Assembly (NCBI RefSeq): GCF_009727055.1 | Contig: NC_052359.1 | Location: 20,554,981-20,618,980 of the forward strand | Reading direction: 5' to 3' | Source: Benincasa hispida | Taxonomy: Eukaryota; Streptophyta; Magnoliopsida; Cucurbitales; Cucurbitaceae | Length of the DNA stretch: 64,000 nucleotides | Part shown: in pieces, positions 46,707-58,200 of the stretch | Layout of the letters: the number at the start of each line of letters is the position of its first letter | Numbering within the stretch: the first letter of the stretch is position 1 | The notes under the pieces: generated by a model | Database searches by the model: none | Told to the model about the DNA's origin: nothing | The model's input: only the letters and a program-made list of their open reading frames with translations | Made by a program: the position numbers and the translations under genes

Positions 46707-47242
46707 TGTATGTAATGACAGGGTTGAAAGAAATAACGAACTATCAATACATGAATTTTATTGACAATACAAAAGTGTCATAATATAAATTGCAATGACA
46801 ATAATAATGTGACATGATTGAATATTTGTTGACATAAAACATTGTCAAGGTTCACATACTCTTGATAAGAAAAAAAATGTCACATACTCTTAAAAAGTGT
46901 CATGGTTCAATATTCTTGACAAGAAAAAGCTGTAACTATATATTCTTTCTTGACATTTTATAACTATCATCAATACTCATAATGATACAGAAATAAGTCA
47001 ATTTTCAATCAATTTATGACAAGAATAACATACCATAGTAAACTTGACAGTGACAGTTTATAACTGTTAGTAACTATTTATTGTTGACAATTATTTATTT
47101 GTCAATAAAAGTCCAATTATAAAAATTTTCAAAAAGTATCATTGATATTGACACCTTTATAAGAAATACTACGACTCACAATAACTATCACAAATTATAG
47201 TTGTGATAATTTTAAAATGCCATGAAATTCAAGCTTTATTGT
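46707..47242. other. Possible further CACTA-type terminus
   Basis: The stretch is dense in TTGACA/TGTCA words and ends TTTATTGTAGTG at 47242, which is again a CACTA-type end. No left end was found. The following bases (GCAATAGGGAGTCGAGACAC) resemble 24457 onward, which may be an unoccupied relative of the target. Confidence 0.35.
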
Positions 47243-47569
47243 AGTGAAGGCAATAGGGAGTCGAGACACCCTTACAAATCATCGTCTTAAAGACAATTAT
47301 CTCCCTTACACGGATTGCAAGAAAACTACAACAAACATCTCAATATGATATAATAACTAATTCAAGTAGAACAACGTCGTTGAACTATCCGAATCTGACA
47401 AAACTCTTAGATATTTTTTCTATCCTCAACTTAAGATCAAAACAAAAAAAAGATAGAAAAAGATAACTCTTAAAAAAATGTGATACAACACAAAATGCAT
47501 AACCAATTTTCTATTAATAGGTTAGTAATTTAGTAACTCTCCAAATAATAATATAAATACAAGATTGAA

Positions 47570-47780
47570 ACATATGTCAAACATAACTCAATTGATTGAG
47601 TAATTACTTGATAAATACAAGCATAACTCTACATCAAACAAAAGTAACTAAAAATGTTGCATTTGTAAACAAAACATTTAATTCATTTTGATGTGTCGAT
47701 CCAATTTGAATGTTTTAACATTAAACAAAAAATTAGAATGTAACAATGGTGCCTCGAGGTCAAAGATTCAATTCTCCCAC
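47570..47780 (+). repeat. tRNA-like SINE fragment, split (candidate)
   Basis: CATAACTCAATTGATTGAGTA at about 47582 resembles a pol III A box with flanks, and GAGGTCAAAGATTCAATTC at about 47757 resembles a B box. In tRNA-derived SINEs these are some 35 bp apart; here about 175 bp, so an insertion or chance is possible. Confidence 0.3.
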
Positions 47781-48279
47781 ACTAAATATGATAAAAAATG
47801 TAAAATTTAATTTAATTTACATATGATAAATGTAAAATTGAATTGAATTTACATACGATAAATTCATCACCTTTCATTTTACTTGGGTTTTTCATCCTCA
47901 AATAAGTGTGATGGGAAAGGTTGTTGCTAAGTTCCTAACAACCATTACAACCCGCTCCTCTATAGCTTAACACATTTTTAATAAGGATTATAATTCAGCC
48001 TCAATTTTCAAGCACATCAATAACAAAATTGTCTTTCAAACAAACGGATAAGAATGAAGTAAACACTTCCATTCAATTGTTTATAAGATATATAATATAC
48101 ATTTCATGGATGCATGCATATACTCAAGTACTCACAAGATTCCACAGCTCTCAATCACTCTCCAAAAACCAAACCCTAGAACAATGTGCAAAAGCAACAA
48201 AAAAACAAACACCATGTGTGATTAAACGACAATAAATTAAATAGAAGCCAATTTGCTTTGTGTGTTGAGTTGTCATCTA
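47781..48279. other. Upstream region of the Bet v 1-family gene
   Basis: AT-rich, with ACATATGATAAATGTAAAATT-type words repeated at 47820 and 47865. No gene. Confidence 0.5.
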
Positions 48280-48328
48280 CACGTGCTGATCTCTTGTCCC
48301 AAAAATGTAATATCTCTTCTTTATAAAC
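48280..48328 (+). promoter_or_regulatory. G-box and TATA box of the Bet v 1-family gene
   Basis: CACGTG at 48280-48285 in the context CTACACGTGCTG is a perfect G-box with an ABRE core (bound by bZIP and bHLH factors). TATAAAC at 48322-48328 is a good TATA box, 52 bp before the ATG. The spacing suits transcription starting near 48355. Stress or abscisic acid control is a guess from the G-box. Confidence 0.6.
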
Positions 48329-48379
48329 AAAAACTAATGTCTTTGTAATTTACAAGGGGAAACCAACAAAAGAGAAGGC

Positions 48380-49997
48380 ATGGTTAAGGAAGCTAGAGCT
48401 CAAGCAAAAGTTAGGGTTGGAGTTGAAACCCTTTGGAAAGCTTTGGTTAAAGACTTAAGATTTATCATTCCAAAGCTCATGCCTAATACTGTTGAAAAAA
48501 TTGAGCTCATTCATGGAAATGGTGGCCTTGGCTCTGTCTTGCTCTTCCATCTTGGCCGTGGTGAGTTCATTTTTCATATATATAATTATTTCTATGAGAT
48601 AATATTTGTGAATGGTTAGATTAGCTTTTGTAATTTCCATTGGCAATCATTTGATCACCCTTCAATAATTTGATGGGTTAGAAAAATCTTGAGAATTGAA
48701 TCCTTGTGTGAAATTATATGGTGAACTCATGTGTATGAGGCATATCTAGTTAGTTATAACTTAAAGACACAAAATATAAAGTTAAGTCTCCATTTAATTA
48801 ACTATGTGATTTTTTGTTTTTGAAAATTATATATCCTTGTTTTCTAACTCCCATGATTTTCATGCTAAAATTTACTCTTTTTTTTTTAGTTTTCAAAACA
48901 TAGTTTTGAATTTGAAAATATTCCTAAGATATAAGACATGAAATTAAAGAAACTAACAAGTTGAAGAAGTCATTGTAAGCTTAATTTATAAAAATAAAAA
49001 ACTTAAAACTAAATTGTTATAATCACACGAACCCCTAAATAATTTTAGAATGTTAAATCACTCATTGATTCAAAAGCTTAAGTTGATGAGTTGTAATAAA
49101 TTTAATTACTAAATTGTTATAATCACACGAACCCCTAAATAATTTTAGAATGTTAAATCACTCATTGATTCAAAAGCTTAAGTTGATGAGTTGTAATAAA
49201 TTTAATTACTAAATTGTTATAATCACACGAACCCCTAAATAATTTTAGAATGTTAAATCACTCATTGATTCAAAAGCTTAAGTTGATGAGTTGTAATAAA
49301 TTTAATTATATAAACACTCTATCACTTTTTCCATTACTTGTGTGCTTAAAAATTTGTAAAAAACTTAAAAAGTGGAAATCAATATTAATTGAAAAGGAAA
49401 TGATATTATAGGAATTTTAATACAGAGCCTCTTAGATCTCCTACTCTAAAAATATGTTATATCACCCATTGACTCATGCATGTAGGTGAATGAGTAATTT
49501 AACACAGCCAAAAAAAGGTTAAGTATTAGAATGAATATTACTTTTTCCCAATATATTATAAACAGATATAGCTCAAATATTTAGTTCATGACACAACTCT
49601 TGCAATGAATATAAAATAAGGAGTAAATGGTGTATAATTGGACTTTAAATTTATAAAATATTCTCAAATAAATCATACAAAAACCCGAAGAAAATGATTT
49701 GCAGGTGTGAAGATTGTGAAAATACAGAAGGAAAGGATTGTAGAACTTGATGAGACAAAACATGAATTTGGGCTAGAAGTGATGGAAGGAATTCTCTTAA
49801 AAAGAGGATTTTCTTCCTTCAAAACAACATTCAAGCTTTCTTCCATGAAAGAAAAGGAAACCCTAGTGGATGTAAAGGTTGTTTATGGGACTGAAAGAGA
49901 TGATGAAGATGAAGTTCACATGGAGGAAGTGGCAACTAAGCCAGCTCTTTCTTTTCTTCAACTCTTGGAGAAGTTTCTTCTTGATTCATCTACTTAA
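48380..49997 (+). CDS. Bet v 1/MLP-family phytohormone-binding-like protein
   Basis: Two exons: 48380-48560 and 49705-49997, joined across a GT...AG intron of 1,144 bp in phase 1 of a Gly codon (residue 61), where Bet v 1 genes have their single intron. The 157-residue product has the expected length. Start MVKEARAQAKVRV; glycine-rich loop GNGGLG at residues 46-51; C-terminal amphipathic helix (LSFLQLLEKFLLD). The overall pattern is closest to cytokinin-specific binding/phytohormone-binding proteins, which hold cytokinin or gibberellin in the hydrophobic cavity between sheet and long helix, probably in the cytosol. The ligand is not predictable from sequence alone; it may be a general MLP/PR-10 member. 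There are no stops and this is the only intact host gene seen. A TATA box and G-box lie upstream. Confidence 0.92.
49008..49308. repeat. Three identical 100-bp tandem units in the intron
   Basis: The unit starting ACTAAATTGTTATAATCACA is repeated at 49008, 49108 and 49208 with no difference that I can see, ending at about 49308. Each unit contains the TRIM terminal motif TTCAAAAGCTTAAGTTGATG. Perfect identity points to recent amplification or assembly duplication. Confidence 0.95.
49040..49505 (-). mobile_element. TRIM remnant in the intron
   Basis: TGTTAAATCACTCATTGATTC with AAAAGCTTAAG at left and ATGTTATATCACCCATTGACTC at 49453. Between them lie GGAAATCAATATTAATTGAAAAGGAAATGATATT-like DNA and CAGAGCCTCTTAGATC, the same order as in the TRIM at 2779-3030. 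Terminal-repeat part is amplified into the 100-bp units. Confidence 0.55.
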
Positions 49998-51168
49998 AAA
50001 CATTTTTTTTTTTATGTGTGTTCTCATCTTGATATTATAATATCTCACATGATCAATTTGGAATATATATCGTACTATTGCAAAATATTCTATATATTTA
50101 ATTTCTAGATGTTCCAATATTTGTAAAGGGTGCCACTATTATATATTTAATATAGTATATATATTTAGTTGGGCATATTAATGCCAAATTTTGGCCATAT
50201 AAAATGTACCTGACCTCCATGTGACAGCAATAATAAATTTATAATTTAGGAAAGAGAGGATCCGCAAAATAAAGAAAAAGGGCTCTGATGCCTAAATCAG
50301 TAAAAGAACTGAATAATCGAGAAGAAGTCAGAAGTTCTTAAGTGATGTGAATTCAACCATTGAACCATTTCATGTACCTAAAGGACCAATTATAAGAAGC
50401 AAGGCAAAGAAGATTCAAGAGACATTCACACTACATCTTCAAAAACTAACAAATTTACAAGAACAAACAAATAATTTTGAGATCAAAGTTTATATAATGT
50501 TAGTTCAATAAGTCAAGAAAAGAATGGTATGAAGATGGCACGGAAAAAGTCCTATAGTTTGAAGATGATACGGTGGTAAAAAAAAAGTGTGCAGATTTTA
50601 TGAATAAAATGTTGTCAAGTGTGCAATGTATGGGGAAATGTGATGTCAAACCTTGTCAAACGTGCAAATCTATTTTTTCACCTTCTAGATGAGATATTTA
50701 AGGCAATTTGAAGACTTTCTACATTTCTAGTTTTGCATTTTGACTTATAATTTAGTATGCAATTAAGTTTCAAGTTTCTAGGTGTTATTTTCTACAATTT
50801 GCAATTAATTGTATTTGAATGACTTTTGAGTTTCTTGGTCTAACCACGATCATTTGGCCTATAAAATGGCTTGTAATATTCTTTAAAACTCAGATTATCC
50901 ATAGTAAAAAAACTTGTGCTTATTCAACCCTTTGGTGTTGTCTTTATTTTTCGAATCTTGCTTAGATTTGATGTTTAAATCAATTCATTGGATTAGTCTT
51001 GATCAAACTAATTCTGGAGTGAGTTGTCTTAGGATCTAAGAGTGACCCTCATAGATTCAAAGTTTGATCTAAATTAGCTTTCTTTGTGAGTGTTTGCAAG
51101 GATCCTAGAAGGACCTCTAGCTTTGCATCCAACAAGCATCATGGGCGCTAATCATTAAGTTAAGATCT
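49998..51168. other. 3' flank of the Bet v 1-family gene
   Basis: The 3' untranslated region starts here. The nearest AATAAA is at 50232-50237; nearer signals are non-canonical. Beyond it, AT-rich DNA with no gene. Confidence 0.5.
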
Positions 51169-52036
51169 CGATCCCAGATAAAGTTCTAGATCCCTCATAT
51201 GAAGTTATAGTGATGTATTTATAGAGAGAATAAGATAGAGTTTACCTTTTTCTCTTATGATAAGGATGAGATAAATTTTTTCTAATCCTAATAAGTTAGG
51301 ATTAGATATGATTAGATAAATTCACTTTATCTAGTATTTATTTTCCCTTATCTTTTTCTGATTGTTTGCCTATCTTGTAAGGTTTAAATTCACCCACAAC
51401 ATTAGTCTCCACTCCCAAGTTAGAATTCATGGTTCAACTTTTTATATTATATAATATAAGCTTGAACTTGACCTTCACTTGAAAGTACTATTTCCTAAAG
51501 CACACAATTTCGTTAAGAAGACAAAAGATTATAACAAAATCACTATGTCAGGCATATTTAATTATTAATGAATTGCTATTAATTTTTAATGTAACATTAG
51601 AAAATTTCAAATTTGAAACCAAACTTATTTGAGATTCCATAATTTAATTGAAATCTTCAAGGTAGAAAGGTGCTTTATTTATCTTTCAATCTAGTATTCT
51701 TTCTTGATCTTGTTTGTTTTAGCCTCCAGGAGTCTTTTGATTGGTTTTTTACTATCGGTTGAAACTCTCCAATGTCTTTTACCATAAGAGACTTTTATCG
51801 CATAGAGTTTGTCAATCCCAAATCAAGTTCCAGATCCCTCATATGAAGTTATAATAATGTATTTATAGAGAGAATGAGATAAAGTTTACCTTGTCTTCTT
51901 ATGATAAGGATGAGATAGATTTTTCCTAATGCTAATATGTTAGGACTAGATATGCTTAGATCTTTATCTAATATTTATCTTCCTTTATCTTTTCCTGACT
52001 TTTGGCCTATCTTGTGAGGTCCAAATTCACCCACAA
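51169..52036. repeat. Pair of diverged direct repeats of about 225 bp
   Basis: 51169-51399 and 51815-52036 share AGATCCCTCATATGAAGTTATA, TGTATTTATAGAGAGAAT-AGATA, TTATGATAAGGATGAGATA and AAATTCACCCACAA in order. They are spaced about 645 bp. They could be terminal repeats of a small LTR element or an old duplication; no primer site was found. Confidence 0.7.
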
Positions 52037-53268
52037 AAATGCGTATATAGAAATTGGCAATGGAAGCAAAAAACTATTATGATATTTGTAAATCTAGCAA
52101 TAGTTTTCAAAATGTGTAAATATAGCAATAGAAATTAATGTAATTTATGTATTTTAATATTCCAATTTTATCCTTATTCTTTATTAGCATGTATATCTGA
52201 TATACTCTATATTTGCAATATCAGTTAAATATGTATATCATTTATACAATTGATATACCATGACTTTTATTATGTTATAGTGGTTGTTTGTTCGATTATT
52301 TTGAATATTATTGTTTTTTTTTTGTTTTTTTCATTCGATTAGCTTGATTTCAATACTCTAATTTATGCCTTGGTGTTACTTGTGTTACATTTTGGAATTC
52401 TTGATCTAGTTTTGATGGTATATCTTAATTACGTTAATTGTCTCAAATGATGTACCAAATATAAAATATATAAGTTAATTTGTTCTGTTTTCAAATTTTT
52501 TATATGATTTTGATGGTATATCAATCACATTCAATTTGATATATTCATTATATTTCATATTGTGTAGGCCAATTAACTGATAGACCAAATTTAGAGAGAT
52601 GAAGAAAGTGTATCAATGATACTGTTAGTATACAAAATAAGAAATATATCATACAAAGTGATCTCCAATCGAAGTACAACATTGGTGTTTCAATTGTATA
52701 TCAATTCTAATTCAAAATCCATTTTAAGTACGTCAATAGTATATCAATAGTACTATATCATCATTCATTCAAAATATGCAATTAAGTACTACATCAGGAA
52801 TATTTACCAATAGGATGAATGGAAACCAATATAAATTGATGAATAATATGCTAGAAATATAATTCTCTAAAAAATGAATAAGGATTCAAATTATGTCCAT
52901 AAATCTATAGTATATATAAAAGGCGGGATAGGGAGAAACTTTTCATGCCAATTATACCATTTCATTATAATGATTCTCAAAATTACGTCTGTGACAATTT
53001 TTTCGTTTAATTCAGAATTGATGTTATTAACGGAAAATTGAGGAGGAAGAAGAATGGGCAAGCAACATAGCCCATTCGAAAATGATGTTTGATAACTTGT
53101 AGAAATACAAGTTATTGTTCTCTCAAAGTTGGAATAATTATGATATTTAGTGATATAAACACACTCATTATGACGGAAAATGTATGAAATTCTATAAATG
53201 TGATAAACGCATAAAAAAGTATAATTTTTAGTAAAAAGCTGCTTCACTAACGCATTTCAACACAGGAA
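52037..53268. other. AT-rich DNA with TGATATAC/GTATATCA words
   Basis: 52180-52260 and 52500-52800 have many GATATAC and GTATATCAAT words in both directions, like a degraded MITE family. A 118-codon minus frame at 52891-53247 has no domain and a low-complexity look; I do not call it. Confidence 0.45.
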
Positions 53269-53511
53269 TCAACGAAATTTACCAAATATTGTAGTTAAGG
53301 CTGACACAAGGGGTATGCGTCCGAGAATGTTCAACGCATGAAAGATACATTTGGCTTGTGCAGTTCGTGTCAAATCACCATTTGCAAGTATGAGTATCTG
53401 ACTGGCGGTGTCTAAGCATTTCAGAAGTAGCAAACGGTTGTCCCAGGTTATGGAAATTAATGCAGTCAAATCACCAAGTTGGTGAGATTTACCTATAAAA
53501 GGAAAAGCCAC
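53269..53511 (-). pseudogene. Unidentified exon-like frame
   Basis: A minus-strand frame of about 80 codons that reads like real protein: KSHQLGDLTALISITWDN, then LLLLKCLDTASQILILANGD and CIFHALNILGRIPLVSALTT, all likely amphipathic helices (HEAT/ARM-like). A splice acceptor (TTTTATAG) before GKSHQ and a donor (GGTAAATTT) after TTIF are possible, so it may be one exon of about 215 bp. No ATG at the start and no neighbouring exon was found. I do not recognise the protein. It may be a captured or abandoned host exon. Confidence 0.35.
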
Positions 53512-54452
53512 TTGCAGAATAGAGAGTTAGACACTTTTTTAGCCCAGACAGTTAGAAATTCTCTTAAACTAGTAGTTAGAGTCCTCTGCTAATGCAAGCA
53601 AGAAGTAGGAGGGAAGACATCATTACCACCGTTGATCAAGAGGAGTTGTCAGAGAAAAGCTTGAGAAAGATATCTTCTTCAACTCCTTCATTAAGTTGGT
53701 ATAGCAAGCATTAAAAACAAGCCAAAAGGGACAAGAGATTGAACTCTGCAGCTTGACTTCTTCCTTTTTATCTTTCATTTCCAATCACCATTTTATTTCA
53801 TTAACCTGAGATTGTTTGTATAAAAACTTGTTATCTTTAATTCAATCTTATCTTTGGCCATTTATCACTTCTCCATATGTTTACCTTCGAAATTATGTGT
53901 GTTTGTAAATTTTTTGACTTAATGAAAGCATCTACACCATCTTCATTTCATCTCAATTATGCTCATTTAGACCTCTTATTTCTGCTAAGAAATCAACACA
54001 TACCACTGACAATTTAAACCATTCATCCATAAACCCCTTTATCCCTCTACACTTCTATTTCTTCTTATATGTGTGTCGTAGATTAGTGTAAATAACCAAC
54101 ACTTCTCAGATAATTAGGAAAAAATTGTATTAGATCCAAAACAAAGTCTGCACTAGAACATTCTAGAGTCCCTGCATTTGACCTTAGACTTACTAGGAAA
54201 CTAAGTTAGATTTTTACTTGGGTCTGACTTGAGAGAACTTGTACACATTCACAAGGTGTGCACACATCTACTACTAACGCATCGCCTAATTTTCTTACCA
54301 AGAGAGAAATCAATCCATCATGCATCTCCATTCATCATAGTCATTCATCACCATTCTCCTTCATCATTTTAACCACTTTTTGAATCAAAACCATGGGGCG
54401 AACAATGTTGAAGAGAGAAGATGAAAAAAACTGAAGCTTAGATTTGACATTC
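53512..54452. other. Intergenic DNA, no gene seen
   Basis: Up to the copia 5' LTR at 54453 I see only short frames and pyrimidine-rich stretches (53750-54070). Confidence 0.45.
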
Positions 54453-55429
54453 TGTTAGAAATATGATATTGGCTAGATATATTTGTTTATATTCCCTGGC
54501 TTCACCTTCTTGAGCTTTTTGGAGTTGCCTCTTCTCTTGTCCCAGATGGATCTTGTCACAGAAGTTACCTTTTCAGTTTCTGATTCTGTAGAATATTTCT
54601 TTTCTTATTTATCATATTCTTAGAATATTTCTTATGAAATATTTTCCTTTCTGATGGGCTGAAAATTTTTTGTGGGATTATTTTCCTTGTTCCCGCTGTG
54701 CTATTTATGCTCAAGAAAATCGTTTGCTAAGGTTGCCTCTACATTCATTTTTTGAGTATATTGTATGTCATCTTTATTCAGTAAGAGTTTTCTTTTTGCG
54801 ATGAAGACAAAGTTCTCTATGTTGCATTTTTGGCAGTGTGTTCTTTGTTAATTCTCATCACTGTTCATGAAGATTGTTTGGTCTTAGAGGGAGTCTAAGA
54901 CTTTGTTCATCGAGAAGGATTTCTCAAATCTTAGGGGAGCCTAAGTTGCTTTGCATCGAGAAGGGAGTTCTCATTACTTAAGGAATTCTAAGTTCTCTTG
55001 TGAAGAAAGTTCACAAGTAGAAAGAAAGATATTATCATGTGAGAAGGAGTCTCATTCACTCAGGGGAAGGCTAAGTGTTTCATCACTAATGTTCATATAC
55101 TTAGGGGAAGCCTAAGTTCAAGAAAGGGAGTCTCTCATCTAGGGGGAGCCTAGATATTCAACAAACTCGGGCTGAACATGTGTCACTGTAATTTTGTTGC
55201 CTTACAAATAAGTACAATATTGTAATCAATTGGCTTTCTTACATTCATGGATTATCTTTCCTCGGCTTACTGCCGCCCAGACGTAGGTGGTTTATTGTCG
55301 AACTGGGTTAACAAACTTGGTGTGTTTGTTTTAATTTCCTTTACTTTATTTTTTGTTGTTGTTTGTGAATGTACCAAGATGTTGTGTTAGACATCTATTG
55401 AGTGCTTACAACCATTTTCAAAAATTTCA
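54453..55429 (+). repeat. 5' LTR of element C with hairpin array
   Basis: About 977 bp, TGTTAGAAATATG ... AAAAATTTCA, ending next to the primer site. From 54881 to 55156 it holds a series of short inverted repeats such as TCTTAGGGGAGCCTAAG and GAGAAGGATTTCTC (see findings). Confidence 0.8.
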
Positions 55430-55430
55430 A

Positions 55431-55440
55431 TTGGTATCAG
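55431..55440 (+). other. Primer-binding site of element C
   Basis: TTGGTATCAG follows the LTR end after one base, matching the initiator-Met tRNA 3' end. Confidence 0.85.
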
Positions 55441-55489
55441 TGTGGGTCACCTTTATCTGAGGTGCTTCGATCATGGAAGGAATGTGGTT

Positions 55490-56810
55490 CCACTATGCAT
55501 CCTCCTGTTCTTGATGGAACAAATTAATCTTATTGGAAAGTCAAGATGATTGCATTCTTGAAGTCTATTGACAACAAAACTTGGAAAATCATTGTAACTG
55601 GTTGGTCTCCTCCAACTATGAAGAATATTGAAGACAAAGAAGTTCTAAAGCTAGAGATTCAATCGACTGAAGCTAAAGATGAATCTTTTTCGAGAAATTC
55701 TCGTGCCTTAAATACTATTTTTAATTAGTGCGGACCGCAATCTATTCCATTTGATTAATACTTGCACTTCAGCTAAGGAAGCTTGGGACATTCTGTCTAT
55801 TGTTCATGAAGGAACTTCAAAGGTAAAGCTATCAAGATTACAACTATTAACATCGAAGTTTGAGAATCTCAAAATGTAGGATGATGGAATGATTGCTGAA
55901 TTTAATGTTCAGTTACTTGATATTGCCAATGAGTCATTTTTGGGGGGAGAAAATCTCAGAGGAAAAACTGGTTAGGAAAGTTCTTAAGTCTTTGCCTAAG
56001 AAATTTGACATGAAAGTGACAACCATTGAGGAAGCTCATGACATCTCCATGGAGATGGATGATTTATTTGGATCTTCTCGCATTTGAAATGTCAGTTGAA
56101 GGAAAATTGGAGAAAAAAAATTAAAAGTGTGGCCTTGCAGTCCTTAGTTGAAGAAGAGCTTGATGAATTGAATGGTGAGTCTGATGAGTCTCTTGCTGAC
56201 TTTATTTCTTTATTGCCTAAGCAGTTTAGTCATGTGCTCAAACGATTTGAAAAAAAAACCAGAGAATGTGAAGGTTTTGGTCACTTCCAAGCTGAATGTT
56301 GTAACTTTCTAAGATGGAAGAATAAAAGTTATGTCTTAATCTGGTCTGATGCTGATTCTGATGGGAATAGTGAATCTGAAGTTGATGGCAGGGCACTTGT
56401 TAGTAACATCTCCTCAGATACTTCATCTTACGAGAATCTTGATTTTGATGTATTTGCTAGAAGTGACAATAGTGAAAATAATTCTGTCTCAGCTTATCCT
56501 TCCTATCAAGCACTCTTTAACAAGTGGCAGGACAACTTAAAGGTTCTCACGGTTCAAAAAAAGATGATTGAATCTTTGTCCGCTAAAAATCATAGACTTA
56601 TATCTATAGTTGGTGATTTAAAATGTGAACTAAAACTCCCTAAGGCCGAAAAAATCTCTATGTGTAAGTCTATTAGAATGCTCAATTTGGGATCAGAAAC
56701 GTTAGACAAAATCTTTTGTAAAGAAAAATCTTCTAGTGACAATGTTGGTCTAGGGTTATCAAGAAGAGCAGTCGGAAGCTACCAATCATCCCGACTCAAA
56801 GGAAAATAGA
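55490..56810 (+). pseudogene. Gag of element C
   Basis: HPPVLDGTN (stop) SYWKVKMIAFLKSIDNKTWK starts a UBN2-type gag. Further blocks are AKEAWDILSIVHEGTSKVK, SFLGGENLRG, a 64-codon frame with LVRKVLKSLPKKFDMKV, and a 241-codon frame with SLADFISLLPKQFSHVLKR. A zinc-knuckle-like CEGFGHFQAECC lies near 56265-56305, and an acidic SDADSDG stretch and coiled-coil tail follow. Stops at 55527, 55727 and 55877 and frameshifts near 55940 and 56085 break it. Confidence 0.8.
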
Positions 56811-57119
56811 AAATTGAGTTTGTTAGAGTGCAACTTCCTGAATCTTATGGCTTTCAAGAAATAACCTCAAGCAGTACAAAAAGGGGGCATAATCAGTACA
56901 ATCGTCAATTTAAACAAATGTGGATCTGCCACTACCGTGGAAAAAGAGGACGTAAGAGACCTTTTTGCTTTTAACTATATGGAACTCATCTAACATGCCC
57001 ATTTTGTCCTCTTCTAGCAGATATAACTCTCTTTATAGATCAACTATATGTAAGATTAAAGAGGCCCAACACAAATGCAATGTTATTCTAACTTCCCTCA
57101 GGTCTTCAGCTAAAGAAGA

Positions 57120-57660
57120 CTAATTCTTTAATAGTGGAAACTCTAGACGCATGACTGGAGAAAAGAGCTACATTTTTTACCTAAAACTTGTGAGTTTCAA
57201 ACGTGTTACTTTTGGGGATGGAGCTACAAGAAAAATTTTTGGAAAAGGAAAACTGCATTTTCTTGCTTTACCTTCTCTCAGTGATGTGATGCTAGGTGAA
57301 GGGCTTATGATCAATCTTACCAGTATTAGTCAGTTGTATGATTAAAGGCTTAATGTAAATTTTCCTAAGACAGATGTATTATCACAAATGATGCTAAGGC
57401 TCTTGTCATTGTAGGTATATGTTCTAACTGTTATTTACGATCCCCTAATGATACATCGCAGGTCTGTCATCTCTCTCGGCAGGAGGAAGCAAGTTTGTGG
57501 CACAAGCATTTTAGGCATATGAGTATCAAGTCTATTCAAAAGGCTATTTCAAAGAATGCTATTTTTTGTCTTTCTTCTTTGCAAGTCTCAAATGAAAAAA
57601 TTTGTGGTAACTGTCAAGCTAGTAAACAAATTCATGTGGCTCATAAGCAGGCCTATACAA
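57120..57660 (+). pseudogene. Protease and pre-integrase domain of element C
   Basis: Protease remnant near 57125-57165 reads FFNSGNSRRMTG: the position of the catalytic Asp is Asn, so it is inactive. RVTFGDGATRKIFGKGK and MINLTSISQLYD follow. The zinc-binding WHKHFRHMSIKSIQ ... CGNCQASKQ block (57495-57625) leads to the integrase in another frame. Confidence 0.8.
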
Positions 57661-58200
57661 ATTCATGTTTCCAATCGTACTATGGAATTATTACATTTGG
57701 ACCTCATGGGGCCTATGCAAACAAAGAGTCTTGGTAGAAAAAGCTATGTTCTTGTTTGTGTGGATCATTATTTTAGGTACATTTGGATGCGTTTTCTTAA
57801 TGATAAATCAGAAATATTTACTATCTTTCAAGTTTTGTATCTTCAAGTTCAAATAGAAAAGAACTTGAATGTTGTTTGCTTCAGAACTGATCATGGTCGT
57901 GAGTTTGAGAACTCTCAGTTTCATGATTTTTGTGCTACTGCGGGTATTTATCATGAGTTCTCTGCTCCAATTACCCCTCAGCAAAACAGGGTTGTTAAGC
58001 AGAAGAGTCAAACTCTCCAAGAGATGGCCCGAGCAATGCTTCATGCCAAACGTTTTCCTCTACACTTTGGGTTTAAGTCTTGTACACAGCTTATTATATC
58101 CACAATTGTGTTGCCTTGCGTCCAAGTTCCTGCAACACAAATTGTGAAATCTGGAGAGGGAGAAAACTTAATGTCAAATATTTTCATATCTTCGACAACC
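57661..58200 (+). pseudogene. Integrase core of element C
   Basis: LLHLDLMGPMQTK and FRTDHGREFENSQFHDF keep the two Asp of the D,D,E triad. At 57997 the third acidic residue is replaced by Lys (RVVKQKSQTLQEMARAM). The frame then drifts at about 58110. Strand transfer would be abolished. Confidence 0.85.

Noticed and set aside
49008..49308. CRISPR-like regular repeat
   Set aside because: Units are directly adjacent and 100 bp long without unique spacers, in an intron of a plant gene.
52891..53247. 118-codon minus-strand frame
   Set aside because: Rich in Tyr, Ile, Thr and Phe as expected from AT-rich DNA; no motif, no plausible start context, stops in neighbouring exons.
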